A model generated the notes under the pieces. That model saw only the letters and a list, made by a program, of their open reading frames with translations, was not told the DNA's origin and ran no database searches. A stretch of 7,378 nt of DNA from JBDNFP01 sp041689775 (GTDB taxonomy: Bacteria; Bacteroidota; Bacteroidia; Cytophagales; Spirosomataceae): the NCBI GenBank assembly GCA_041689775.1, contig JBDNFP010000475.1, positions 1-7,378 on the forward strand, written 5' to 3'. A program made the position numbers and the translations under genes. Shown here piece by piece: positions 1-6,916 of this stretch. The number at the start of each line of letters is the position of its first letter. Within the stretch, counting starts at the first letter, position 1.

Positions 1-195
1 ACGATATGTTTTTCTAAAAACGAGCAAATTCATGACAATGTCATTGGTATGTACATCAACAAACACTATTTCAAAACAGGAACATATGGCGACTCCGTCG
101 CTGAATGATCAACCCTTTATAGACACTACCCAACCAAGTACACTTTCACCTTTAACTATCGAAATGTAGAAGGGTCAAAAGTCGCTTTTATTTGA
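1..195 (+). pseudogene. Unrecognised gene remnant (3' part) with an internal stop
   Basis: Reading from base 1, one frame stays protein-like across 64 codons up to a TGA at 193-195, interrupted only by a TGA at 106-108. The first half reads ...DNVIGMYINKHYFKTGTYG..., and after the stop the same frame continues STLYRHYPTKYTFTFNYRN and ends VEGSKVAFI. The alternating polar and aromatic residues in the second half suggest beta strands. I do not recognise the family. The gene would start left of the window, so only its C-terminal part is visible. Codon choice looks ordinary, but the stretch is short and could be an accidental open frame. The main support is that the frame stays protein-like on both sides of the stop and that the following genes are also decayed. 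Confidence 0.3.
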
Positions 196-227
196 TTTTT
201 GCATACTTTTCCACATTCTTTTATTTA

Positions 228-920
228 AGTCCGACAGGCTACTAGGGCAATAATTACTTTGCCGTCGAGTCGGTCTATCCCAAATTCCGGGCCCGCTCGG
301 GTACCTTGGAGGGACAGGTCAAGCGCGTAAGCGACTGCCTGGAACGCAGCCTGAATGGAAAAGGCATGGATTCGACCAGTCGTGAAATGTGGCCCATATT
401 GGCCTATTTCAAATGGCTGGGTAGCGAAGAAAACCACACCACGCGGCACGGGATTGTGTAAGCTAAGAGCACTGGATCGTGCTACCGACCCGGTTCGGGG
501 AAAAGTGGTATATGAACAGAAATGCCTGAGTTACCATCAGATGGAGAGGGTTTGATGGCTGGGCATGGTACCAGCTATACGTATCCCCCGCTTTGGGGGA
601 AAAATAGTTATAATGTAGGAGTCGGGCTGTACCGGATTTTGGCTTTTGCGGGCTTTATCAAGCTCAATATGCCCTTTGGAGATACTTACTAACATCCCCA
701 ACTAACCGATGAAGAAACCTGGGATGTGGCGTCTTTTGTCAATTCCCAGTCCCGGCCTACCAAAGATCTGAGTAGCGATTGGCCCGACTTCGCCGCAAAG
801 CCCTGCGATCATCCTTTCGGTCCCTACGCCGATCCGTTCCCAGAGCAGCAGTATAAGTTCAGCCCTTACAGGTCAATTATAGAATGGTTAAAAAGTAGAA
901 TTCAGCTTCTTAACTATTGA
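228..920 (+). pseudogene. TsdA-like (thiosulfate dehydrogenase-type) cytochrome c, degraded
   Basis: Intact relatives are periplasmic diheme c-type cytochromes of the TsdA type, which oxidise thiosulfate to tetrathionate or reduce it back. Recognisable blocks come in family order: GNNYFAVESVYPKFRARSG, DCLERSLNGKGMDS, REMWPILAYFKWLGS, DPVRGKVVYEQKC, SYTYPPLWGKNSYNVG, FIKLNMPFGDTY, TDEETWDVASFVNSQSRP and the tail HPFGPYADPFPEQQ. They lie in shifting frames: one change near 426-438, another near 544-550, an in-frame TAA at 690-692 and a TAG at 243-245. The second heme site reads C-L-S-Y-H (523-537), so the second heme cysteine is tyrosine, one G-to-A change from TGC. No N-terminal CxxCH or signal peptide was found upstream. 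The many lesions, including a functional missense change, make this a true pseudogene rather than sequencing noise. The subfamily (TsdA versus other SoxAX-like diheme proteins) is inferred from motifs. Confidence 0.85.
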
Positions 921-930
921 ACCAACTACC

Positions 931-1564
931 ATAAGTCGCACACTCGCTGAGGGTACACGCATTTTTCTTATTCTTTTAATTACCTATTCCACCGGTTTGG
1001 CGCAAAAAGAAGTTATTCATCAGAGCCTATACTGGATTCGCTATTACAGTATCCTGAATATCAACCCACAATGGAGCCTACATAACGAAATTGGCACCCG
1101 ACATTTTTTATCAACAGCCGTCAGCATGTGCTGATTCTCCACAACCGGGCCGTATATAAAGCCAGCGATGCGTGGCGTTTCGGGGCGGCTCTGACCTATT
1201 CCGCTCAGAAACCGCAAAACCCTAACACCTACCCCCGACCCGTAACATACAAATTCAGAACCTGGCACGAAGCCGCCTGTAACCAACCGTTTTCGAAGCG
1301 TTTTGCCCTGAACTACCGAATTCGAATCGAGGAGCGTTTCCTTTCCACCCATCCCGGACACTTCGATTTAGCCGAACCGCACCCCTTCGTATTCCGACAT
1401 CGGTACCGGGCGCAGTTGGGCTATGCCATCAAGAAAGCCAACCTGGCTTTCCGCGCTTCCGATGAGCTTTTTTTAATAATTTCCAGGGTACTTTTATTCG
1501 ATCAGAACCAAGTATACATGTCCGTAGAAAAGCGGTTCAATCCGGCGTTGGCCATTGAACTGGG
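931..1564 (+). pseudogene. DUF2490 family protein, frameshifted and 3'-truncated
   Basis: DUF2490 proteins are predicted outer-membrane beta-barrel-like proteins of unknown function in Bacteroidota. The first frame gives a signal-peptide-like stretch (IFLILLITYSTGLAQ, 961-1005), then HQSLYWIRYYSILNINPQWS and HNEIGTRHF. After a T run at 1104-1109 the frame breaks: adding one T restores FINSRQHVLILHNRA, which continues through KASDAWRFGAALTYSAQ, NQPFSKRFALNYRIRIEERF, FRHRYRAQLGYAIKKAN and VYMSVEKRFNPALAIELG. After about 1564 the expected last strands, usually ending in a YHKI-like motif, are not found and a different sequence follows. No ATG fits the beginning: the signal frame runs up into the end of the preceding cytochrome gene (stop at 920), so the start is lost or non-ATG and the given start is approximate. 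Orientation matches the cytochrome remnant, suggesting a former operon. Confidence 0.75.
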
Positions 1565-1677
1565 GAGAATCCGGCGGCAGGTACCCCCTGTGGGGAGTGC
1601 GGCTGAGCTACCGCCTGCATGGCGGAAATGAGTCCGTCAGTGGCCAGTGTAGTGTTCACAAAATCTCTGCGTTTCAT
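1565..1677 (-). pseudogene. 5' stub of a Tat-exported protein (MKRRDFV...)
   Basis: On the - strand an ATG at 1677-1675 opens MKRRDFVNTTLATDGLISAM followed by QAVAQPHSPQG. This has the layout of a twin-arginine signal peptide: R-R-D-F-V, a hydrophobic stretch, and an AVA-Q cleavage-like site near residue 25. The frame closes at 1539-1537, giving only 46 residues. From about 1565 leftward it lies over sequence that reads convincingly as DUF2490 on the + strand. The stub therefore probably ends at a junction near 1565, with the body of the enzyme lost. Such signal peptides precede many secreted oxidoreductases, isomerases and hydrolases in Bacteroidota, but which one stood here cannot be told. 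An alternative + strand reading of the same bases (GGRYPLWGVRLSYRLHGG) exists and makes this call moderate. Confidence 0.45.
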
Positions 1678-1755
1678 AGTGTATACAGTAACAGAGCAAA
1701 AAATAAGGGTGGGCAATAGTGGGGGATCTTGGGCGAATCGGGCAACCCTCTGCCA

Positions 1756-1763
1756 CAAATCTA
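1756..1763 (-). promoter_or_regulatory. Possible Bacteroidota -7 box for the MKRRDFV stub
   Basis: Read on the - strand these bases are TAGATTTG, an exact fit to the TAnnTTTG -7 element of Bacteroidota housekeeping promoters, about 80 nt upstream of the ATG at 1677. A matching TTG -33 element at 17-23 nt spacing is not present; the nearest TTG (1778-1776) is only 12 nt away. The match could be chance, so this is a weak call. Confidence 0.25.
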
Positions 1764-1810
1764 CCTTTGTTGGGTCAATTGCCCTAACTATTTTGAGAAT
1801 CTGCAACAAA

Positions 1811-1825
1811 GTACGATATTCGTAC
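1811..1825. promoter_or_regulatory. 15-bp perfect palindrome, possible operator
   Basis: GTACGA-TAT-TCGTAC is a perfect inverted repeat with 6-bp arms and a 3-nt centre. It lies in the intergenic space between the - strand stub (ATG at 1677) and the + strand DUF1800 gene (ATG at 1901), 75 nt upstream of the latter, where a dimeric repressor or activator could bind. There is no T run, so it is not a terminator. No second copy was noticed in the window. Regulatory function is inferred from position and symmetry only. Confidence 0.3.
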
Positions 1826-1900
1826 CCCAAGAATTGATACTTTTATAGACACACAGACCGAGAAGAAGATTACGAAGCTTACAATCTGACTATTCTCTTA

Positions 1901-3521
1901 ATGCCCTATCTGAATGTGCGTACCTTACCCCTTAGTGCGCAGCAGGCGACTTATTTGTTGCGTAGAGCCACCTTCGGCCCTACGCCCGCCGAAATCACGG
2001 CCTTTACGGGGCTAACCCCCACGCAGGCCGTACAGCAGCTTATCAACAACAAAAGCTACGTCGCCAATCCACCACCTCCCCTCGAATTTGACGAATCGAA
2101 GCCCAATACCGGGCAACCCTTTCTCGATAAGCCCTTCAACGGGGATCGTAATTTTTGGTTTGGCACCTACGTCAAGTTCTGGTGGATCGGTCAGATGGCC
2201 CGGCAGGACGTACCGCCCTCGCTGTTGGACAAACTGGCCCTTTTTTGGCAGAACCACTTCGTCACGACTCGCAACGACGTGGACGACTACCGTTTTGTAG
2301 ATCAGTACCTGCGGCTCTTGCGAACCAACGCCCTGGGTAATTTCCGCACGTTCGTGATCGAGATTACCAAAGATCCGGCCATGCTACGGTACCTCAATGG
2401 TAATCAGAACAAAAAAAATAGCCCCAACGAAAACTATGCCCGCGAGTTGCAGGAGTTTTTCACCGTCGGTAATAAGGATTTTTCCGGAAAAAATAACTAC
2501 ACCGAGGACGACGTAAAGGCTCCCGCCCGCGTACTGACGGGCTGGGACTATACCAATTTCTGGAGCGAAGGTTCGACCAGTTTCGAGACTACATTTATCA
2601 GCAACCTGCACGACACTGCCAATAAAGTTTTCTCAACTAACTATGGTACTGCTACTATTACTGGCCGCTCCGGGGCGACGACGAACTGGCCGATCTTGTA
2701 ACAATGCTACTCAATCATCCCGAAACGCCCAAGTTCATTTGCCGGAAGTTGTACCGCTGGTACGTGAATCCCAATGTGTCGCAGGAAATCGAGGACAATG
2801 TGATCGTACCACTTGCGGCCTTTTTCAAGAGTCCGGGCAACAGCTACGCGATTCAGCCCGTGGTGGAAAAGTTGCTCATCAGCGATGTGTTCTACGAAGA
2901 AGCCAACCGGGGCCCCATTGTAAAATCACCCGCCGAATTAATCATCGGTTCGCTACGTTTTTTTCAGCAGCCCGTTCCCGATATAACAAGCGACTACGCA
3001 GCCTTTCGCAAGTTGATGGACTTCATCCTCTGGAACAGCCGCGATATGCAGCTTGAGTACATGGATCAGTCCTCGGTGTTCGGCTACGAACCCTACTACC
3101 AGACGTGTTACTCCAAAAACTGGATCAACACCACCACCCTCGCCCTGCGCAGCAACTTTACGGACACGCTGATCTGGCGCTGGTTTCAGGTGAAGCCGGG
3201 ATACAAGCTGGGGATCGACATCATCGCCTGGGTTACTGGGCTGCAGCCTAACTTTTCGGATCTGAACACGCCCGCCATCACATGCGAGGCGGTGCTAGAC
3301 GGTTTCACAAAGAATCTATTTGCCACTGACCTGTTCCAAACCCAGAAGGATTTTCTCATTGACACCATTATGATGATGGGATTCAGCCGCGTTACCTGGC
3401 AGCACGAGTGGAACGCCTACCGGGCCGCCTCCAATGACCAGGACAAAAAAACACCATCCTCTGGCGCACCCAGTCACTCATGCGGTACCTGCTGCGGATG
3501 GCGGAGTATCATGTGTTTTAA
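1901..3521 (+). pseudogene. DUF1800 family protein, two frameshifts
   Basis: DUF1800 proteins are large proteins of unknown biochemical activity, typically encoded beside a DUF1501 gene as here. The ATG at 1901 gives MPYLNVRTLPLSAQQATYLL and the family hallmark LLRRATFGPTPAEI (about residues 19-32). Then come FWQNHFV (about 114-120), DPAMLRYLNGNQNKK (from about 158), NENYARELQEFFTVG (about 176-190) and a DDVKAPARVLTGW block, where the usual K-A-A-R reads K-A-P-A-R. The frame breaks in the GGGGC run at 2672-2677 (first frame stops at 2699-2701) and resumes as DDELADLVTMLLNHPETPKF. A second break is an A7 run at 3445-3451: one more A restores KKNTILWRTQSLMRYLLRMA and an ending EYHVF with TAA at 3519-3521, matching the family C-terminus. 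Conceptual length is about 540 residues, full family size. No signal peptide is apparent. Function may be lost, unless the frameshifts are sequence errors. Confidence 0.9.
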
Positions 3522-3605
3522 TTGTGAATGGGTGGGAGATAGAATAAGATCGCAGTAACCAATATCATTCACTCACCGCACCGGCGACCCGGTCTATCAT
3601 TAATC

Positions 3606-5120
3606 ATGAATCGCAAAGATTTTTTAACCACCGCCGCTACTACCGCTACCTCCTCCATGATTCTACCCGTTCTGCTGGATGGCTTCGGAGTGAAAGCCTT
3701 GGGGCGAGACTCAGTACTCGTGCGAGCGCTACGCCAAACAACCGCCGCCTACCAGGATAGGGTGCTAGTAATCATCTACCTAAACGGTGGTAACGATGGC
3801 CTCAACACCGTCATTCCGCGCAACCAATATTCAGCCTATATGGGGCTGCGCAGCAACATCGCCATCTCCGAAAACAAGGTACTCCCGCTAACCGGAAACG
3901 ATGCCACTGGGCTACACCCAAACATGGCAGGAATGCAGGCGTTGTACAACGAAGGGAGGCTTGTCCATCATCCATTCGGTTTCGTATCCTAATCCCAGCC
4001 AATCGCACTTCCGCTCGACGGATATCCTGATGACTGCCGTGGATGCCAACCAAACCGACAACCGGGGCTGGGCGGGCCGCTACCTGGAAGACCGTTTTCC
4101 GGAGTACCCAGCGCAGTACCCCAATGCCGAGATGGAAGACCCTCTGGCGATTCAGATCGGGTACCTTACCTCGACTACTCTGTTGGGCAATCAGCAATCC
4201 ATGGGCATAGCCATCAACGATCCCGATAGCTTTTACCAACTCGTCAGCCGCGACTTTTCCCCGGCGACGGGCGACCTAGTGGCGCACATCCGCAAGCAGC
4301 AGGTATTGTCCATTGGCTACGCAGCAGAAATCAAGGCCGCCGCCGACGCGGGAACCAACCTGGCCACCTACCCCACCGCCTCGGCCAACAACTCTCTGGC
4401 CGACCAGTTGAAGATTGTGGCGCGACTCATTCATGGTGGACTGAAAACCAAGATTTATTTTGTCTCCCTCTCGGGCTTCGACACACACGCGAGTCAGGTC
4501 GGTTTTTCGGATTCCAGCGTCGGGCAGCACGCTACCCTGCTGAGCAAGTTGTCCACGGCCATTGCCACGTTTCAGCAGGATTTACATTTGCAGGGTATCG
4601 AAGATAAGGTAGTCGGCATGACATTCTCGGACTTTGGCCGCCGCGCCACGTCCAACGACTCCAAGGGTACTGACCACGGCGTAGCGGCCCCGATGTTCGT
4701 GTTCGGCACGGCCATCAAACGGCAGACCGTGGGGCACAATCCCGACCTGACCAACGGTCTGTTGCCCGTGGACCCGATGCCTTGGGAAACCTACCGCAAC
4801 ATCGCCATGCAGATCGACTTCCGGCGCGTATACACCGACGTGCTCAACGACTGGTTCGGTACCCAGGCCACGACGACCGACACGCTGCTCTTCCGAAATT
4901 TTACCACCATCTCCCTCTTTTCTGACGTCATCGAAACCGTGGCCTCGGGCCGCTGGGACAATCCCAACGTCTGGACGGCGGGCCGCCCACCTTTTGCCAA
5001 CGAGTACGTCCGCATCAATACGGGCCGGTGCAGGTCGTTGCCCCCATCACAGTGCGGAATATCCAGATGAACGGAAATTTGGAGTTTGTGGGGAATTTTG
5101 GATTGAATATTACGGGATAG
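3606..5120 (+). pseudogene. DUF1501 family protein with C-terminal W-rich module, two frameshifts
   Basis: DUF1501 proteins belong to the alkaline phosphatase/sulfatase-like superfamily and are usually exported; their substrate is unknown. The ATG at 3606 gives MNRKDFLTTAATTATSS plus a hydrophobic segment, a Tat/Sec-like leader with R-K instead of R-R. The hallmark VLVIIYLNGGNDGLNTVIP follows (about residues 52-70), then LHPNMAGMQALYNEGRL. One extra base in 3960-3964 shifts the frame (first frame stops at 3990-3992); the other frame continues SIIHSVSYPNPSQSHFRSTD. Further blocks are NSLADQLKIVARLIHGGLKT, SGFDTHASQ (about 289-297), FSDFGRR (about 340) and GTDHG (about 354), whose D, H and R residues are probable metal or active-site ligands. 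Near 448 begins SGRWDNPNVWTAGRPP, a module common at the ends of secreted Bacteroidota proteins. A second break at about 5021-5028 moves its tail to another frame, ending VGNFGLNITG with TAG at 5118-5120. It starts 84 nt after the DUF1800 stop, probably one transcript. About 503 residues when repaired. Confidence 0.9.
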
Positions 5121-5670
5121 GGTTCCTTGGTTGGCTAAAAGAGGAAAAGAGGCATACCACGATAACAAAACCCGCATCCATAAATCTCAAAAAATAACCT
5201 TATATTCCTGTTAATCAAAGTGGTTTCTTGGCTAGGAAAATAAGTTCAGTCTTTATTTACATCACTCTACTGGCTCTTGCACTTTATAGACTTCACCAAC
5301 TAATCCTAATCTGCAATTGAGGTTAGTTCAACTAGCGTTTTCAACGCAGCGTGAGCCTTCACAGGCAGTACCTTCCTGAGTTTATCCAGTACCACTACTA
5401 CCGCTCCCGTTGACATTTGGGTAGCCAAAAACTTCGCAAACCCGAGAACAATTGGCCCTGTACACCTTTTACACTTTGGCGCAAACTACTTATAAACATC
5501 TCATCATGAGGCCATGACTAATGCGATTAATCAAGACTGAAGATGTGGTGAGAAGGTGACACTCTCCCTTCACTTATCCCTCAGAAAGGCAAACAATCCC
5601 GGATCTGCGTGTACGTTTTCTAGTATTGAAAGGAGCTGACTTAATTGTAGTGCAATCAGCATAGGTTCTA
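5121..5670. other. Gene-poor stretch with a possible - strand coding remnant
   Basis: No recognisable gene is present. On the - strand two short frames abut. The upstream one (around 5520 to 5440) reads HDEMFISSLRQSVKGVQGQ and then LFSG. The downstream one (about 5457 to the TAG at 5308-5306) reads GFAKFLATQMSTGAVVVVLD, then KLRKVLPVKAHAALKTLVEL and TSIAD. A single frameshift near 5440-5446 would join them into about 70 residues with a plausible amphipathic pattern. I could not assign a family, and the stretch may be chance. Two small palindromes lie back to back inside it: TAGTTCAACTA (5324-5334) and GCGTTTTCAACGC (5335-5347). No terminator was identified for the DUF1501 gene that ends at 5120. 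Confidence 0.3.
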
Positions 5671-5671
5671 T

Positions 5672-5711
5672 CTAAAAAGAAAAATAGCCCGACCATGACA
5701 GATCGGGCTAT
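5672..5711 (-). terminator. Intrinsic terminator of the leftward gene cluster
   Basis: Read on the - strand, ATAGCCCGA (5711-5703) pairs perfectly over 9 bp with TCGGGCTAT (5692-5684) across a 10-nt loop, and the stem runs directly into TTTTTCTTTTT. This is the classic rho-independent layout. It lies about 120 nt downstream of the stop of the membrane protein gene (5832) and most likely ends its transcript. On the + strand the hairpin lacks a T run, so it works in one direction only. Confidence 0.8.
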
Positions 5712-5831
5712 ACCACTACCTAATTCTAAAAGCTATTAATTGCTACCCAAAAACTCCTGTCAGGATAAAAATACAGCTGCTAATTCTGGAAACCATACTT
5801 GGCCTTTACTAGCTGTTGAAGGATAATTTTA

Positions 5832-6275
5832 CTAGAAATGATGTTCCGTTTTTTGCGCCCTGATTCTTCGCAAGAGTAGCACACTCCCGGCAATGAAGAG
5901 CGCGTAAGGAAGTACATACAGTACAGCATGTATGCCTGAATAGCCCCATTTTCCAAACAGCTCAATCTGTTGGTACCCACTGAATAGCGCAAAAGCATGC
6001 AGACCAATGAGTACAACAAGCAGCCGGGTAACCGAACTGATATATCCCCTGATGAACACCCCCCACAGATAAACCCAGCCCAGCAGCAGTAGGGTACTGA
6101 CAATTTTGACCCCAACCGATCCGGCAAGAACGCCTAGTAATTGCCAGGCCAAAATGGGCAGACTCCATTTGCCATCGTACTGGTGTATTCCCATGTAGGC
6201 AATGATACACCACAAGCTGAGGTACCTCGTCTTATTGTAAAGCCACACCGACTCACGCTCTTCTTTCTCTCTCAT
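5832..6275 (-). CDS. Small integral membrane protein, function unknown
   Basis: This is an intact 147-residue frame from the ATG at 6275 to the TAG at 5832. The N-terminus is charged (MREKEERESV), followed by a weak first hydrophobic segment (about 18-33) and three clearer helices: about 57-76 (VSTLLLLGWVYLWGVFI region), 82-101 (TRLLVVLIGLHAFALFSG region) and 115-136 (HAVLYVLPYALFIAGSVLLL region). It ends in a basic tail RRIRAQKTEHHF. Positive charges before helix 1 and after the last helix suggest four helices with both ends in the cytoplasm. There is no cleavable signal peptide and no known motif. It lies 71 nt downstream of the Imm11-like gene in the same direction and is followed by a strong terminator. 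It is the only undamaged gene in the window. The position suggests either a membrane immunity-type protein or an unrelated passenger; neither can be shown. Confidence 0.75.
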   Translation of the reverse strand: MREKEERESVWLYNKTRYLSLWCIIAYMGIHQYDGKWSLPILAWQLLGVLAGSVGVKIVSTLLLLGWVYLWGVFIRGYISSVTRLLVVLIGLHAFALFSGYQQIELFGKWGYSGIHAVLYVLPYALFIAGSVLLLRRIRAQKTEHHF

Positions 6276-6312
6276 TGTTAATCGGCATTTTTTAAAACAG
6301 TGGTAATCCGAT

Positions 6313-6343
6313 CAATTTATGTAAAGACTCGGTGATTTTACAA
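6313..6343 (-). promoter_or_regulatory. Weak promoter candidate upstream of the membrane protein
   Basis: On the - strand a TTG (6343-6341) is followed after 21 nt by TAAATTG (6319-6313), a near-miss to the Bacteroidota TTG / TAnnTTTG pair at acceptable spacing. It starts 38 nt upstream of the membrane protein ATG. The -7 element is one base short of consensus, so transcription could equally come from upstream of the Imm11-like gene. Confidence 0.2.
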
Positions 6344-6346
6344 CTG

Positions 6347-6912
6347 TTAAAACGTTTCGACATCCACAATGGGGTTCATTAAGATGTTCGTCAACTTATG
6401 CTTTTCTACCAAAGATTTTATTTTAGAGGTTATGAAAATGTTCAAAGTGCCTTCAGGTCTAAAAAAATCACTTCCATCCCAGCTTCCGGGGGTAAAATAC
6501 AATCCTACCTTTTTGATATAGGTGGGTCCACCTGGAATCCTTGTTGCTACTTCCTGTCTGCTAAGCTCCTTCACATGCGGCCCACTTTTACCCAAAATCC
6601 GCATGCCGTAGTAATTCATATCCAGAAAGTTTTTATCCAGTATAGTGACGGGGTAAAACTGGACTCCTGTGGCGGCATCAAGTACATTACGTGCGCGCTC
6701 ACAACATTCAACCCCGGCCATCCCGCATAGAGCATATCGGCCCATATAGTCCCTTTTTGGAGTACGTAAGTGGATAGGCTAGCCTCGTCGTTGTTAAGTA
6801 TGTTTTCGACCGTTATCTGTTGCTCCCCTGCAAAAGGCTGTAAATGCACGAACTTTTTTTGCAAATCTGCATCATTGAAGGTAAAGAAATGTTTGTAAAG
6901 AGCTCGATCCAT
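6347..6912 (-). pseudogene. Imm11 (DUF1629)-like immunity-type protein, one frameshift
   Basis: Imm11/DUF1629 proteins occur beside polymorphic toxins and other effectors and are presumed to be immunity proteins acting in the cytoplasm. From the ATG at 6912 the first frame gives MDRALYKHFFTFNDADLQKK, then PFAGEQQITVENILNND and GTIWADMLYAG (about 65 residues). Near 6714-6724 the frame breaks. The other frame continues GVECCERARNVLDAATGVQF, then MNYYGMRILGKSG, the family-like block GSWDGSDFFRPEGTLNIFIT (W near residue 143) and the tail EKHKLTNILMNPIVDVETF, with TAA at 6349-6347. Rebuilt length is about 187 residues, typical for the family. Its start lies 4 nt after the end of the rebuilt upstream gene, suggesting translational coupling. 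A single lesion could be real inactivation or a base-call error. The family name rests on the W-x-G-x-D-F-F and K-L-T-N pattern. Confidence 0.62.
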
Positions 6913-6916
6913 AATT

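Noticed and set aside
32..44. Small palindrome ATGACA-A-TGTCAT
   Set aside because: It lies inside a stretch that reads as a gene remnant, has no promoter-like context and such short symmetry is common by chance.
200..214. C-I-L-F-H as a decayed N-terminal CxxCH of the cytochrome
   Set aside because: It is in a different frame from the following cytochrome block and has only C and H in common with the motif; chance is likely.
1044..1361. Open frame of 105 codons on the - strand
   Set aside because: It lies opposite the DUF2490 pseudogene, which has recognisable family motifs on the + strand; the - strand product has no recognisable features.
1565..1680. + strand reading as the true end of the DUF2490 gene (SGQCSVHKISAF resembling a YHKI ending)
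   Set aside because: It requires another frameshift and matches poorly, whereas the - strand gives a well-formed twin-arginine signal peptide from an ATG. The rejection is not firm.
3811..4239. Open frame of 142 codons on the - strand
   Set aside because: It is antisense to the strongly conserved DUF1501 sequence and is explained by its codon composition.
5306..5476. VVVVLD motif suggesting an IS630-type transposase remnant
   Set aside because: The following catalytic N and H residues are missing, no terminal inverted repeats or target duplications were found, and the rest does not fit a transposase.
5780..6127. Second - strand frame overlapping the membrane protein gene
   Set aside because: The overlapping 147-codon frame has a regular helix pattern and a charged N-terminus; this one is its shadow.
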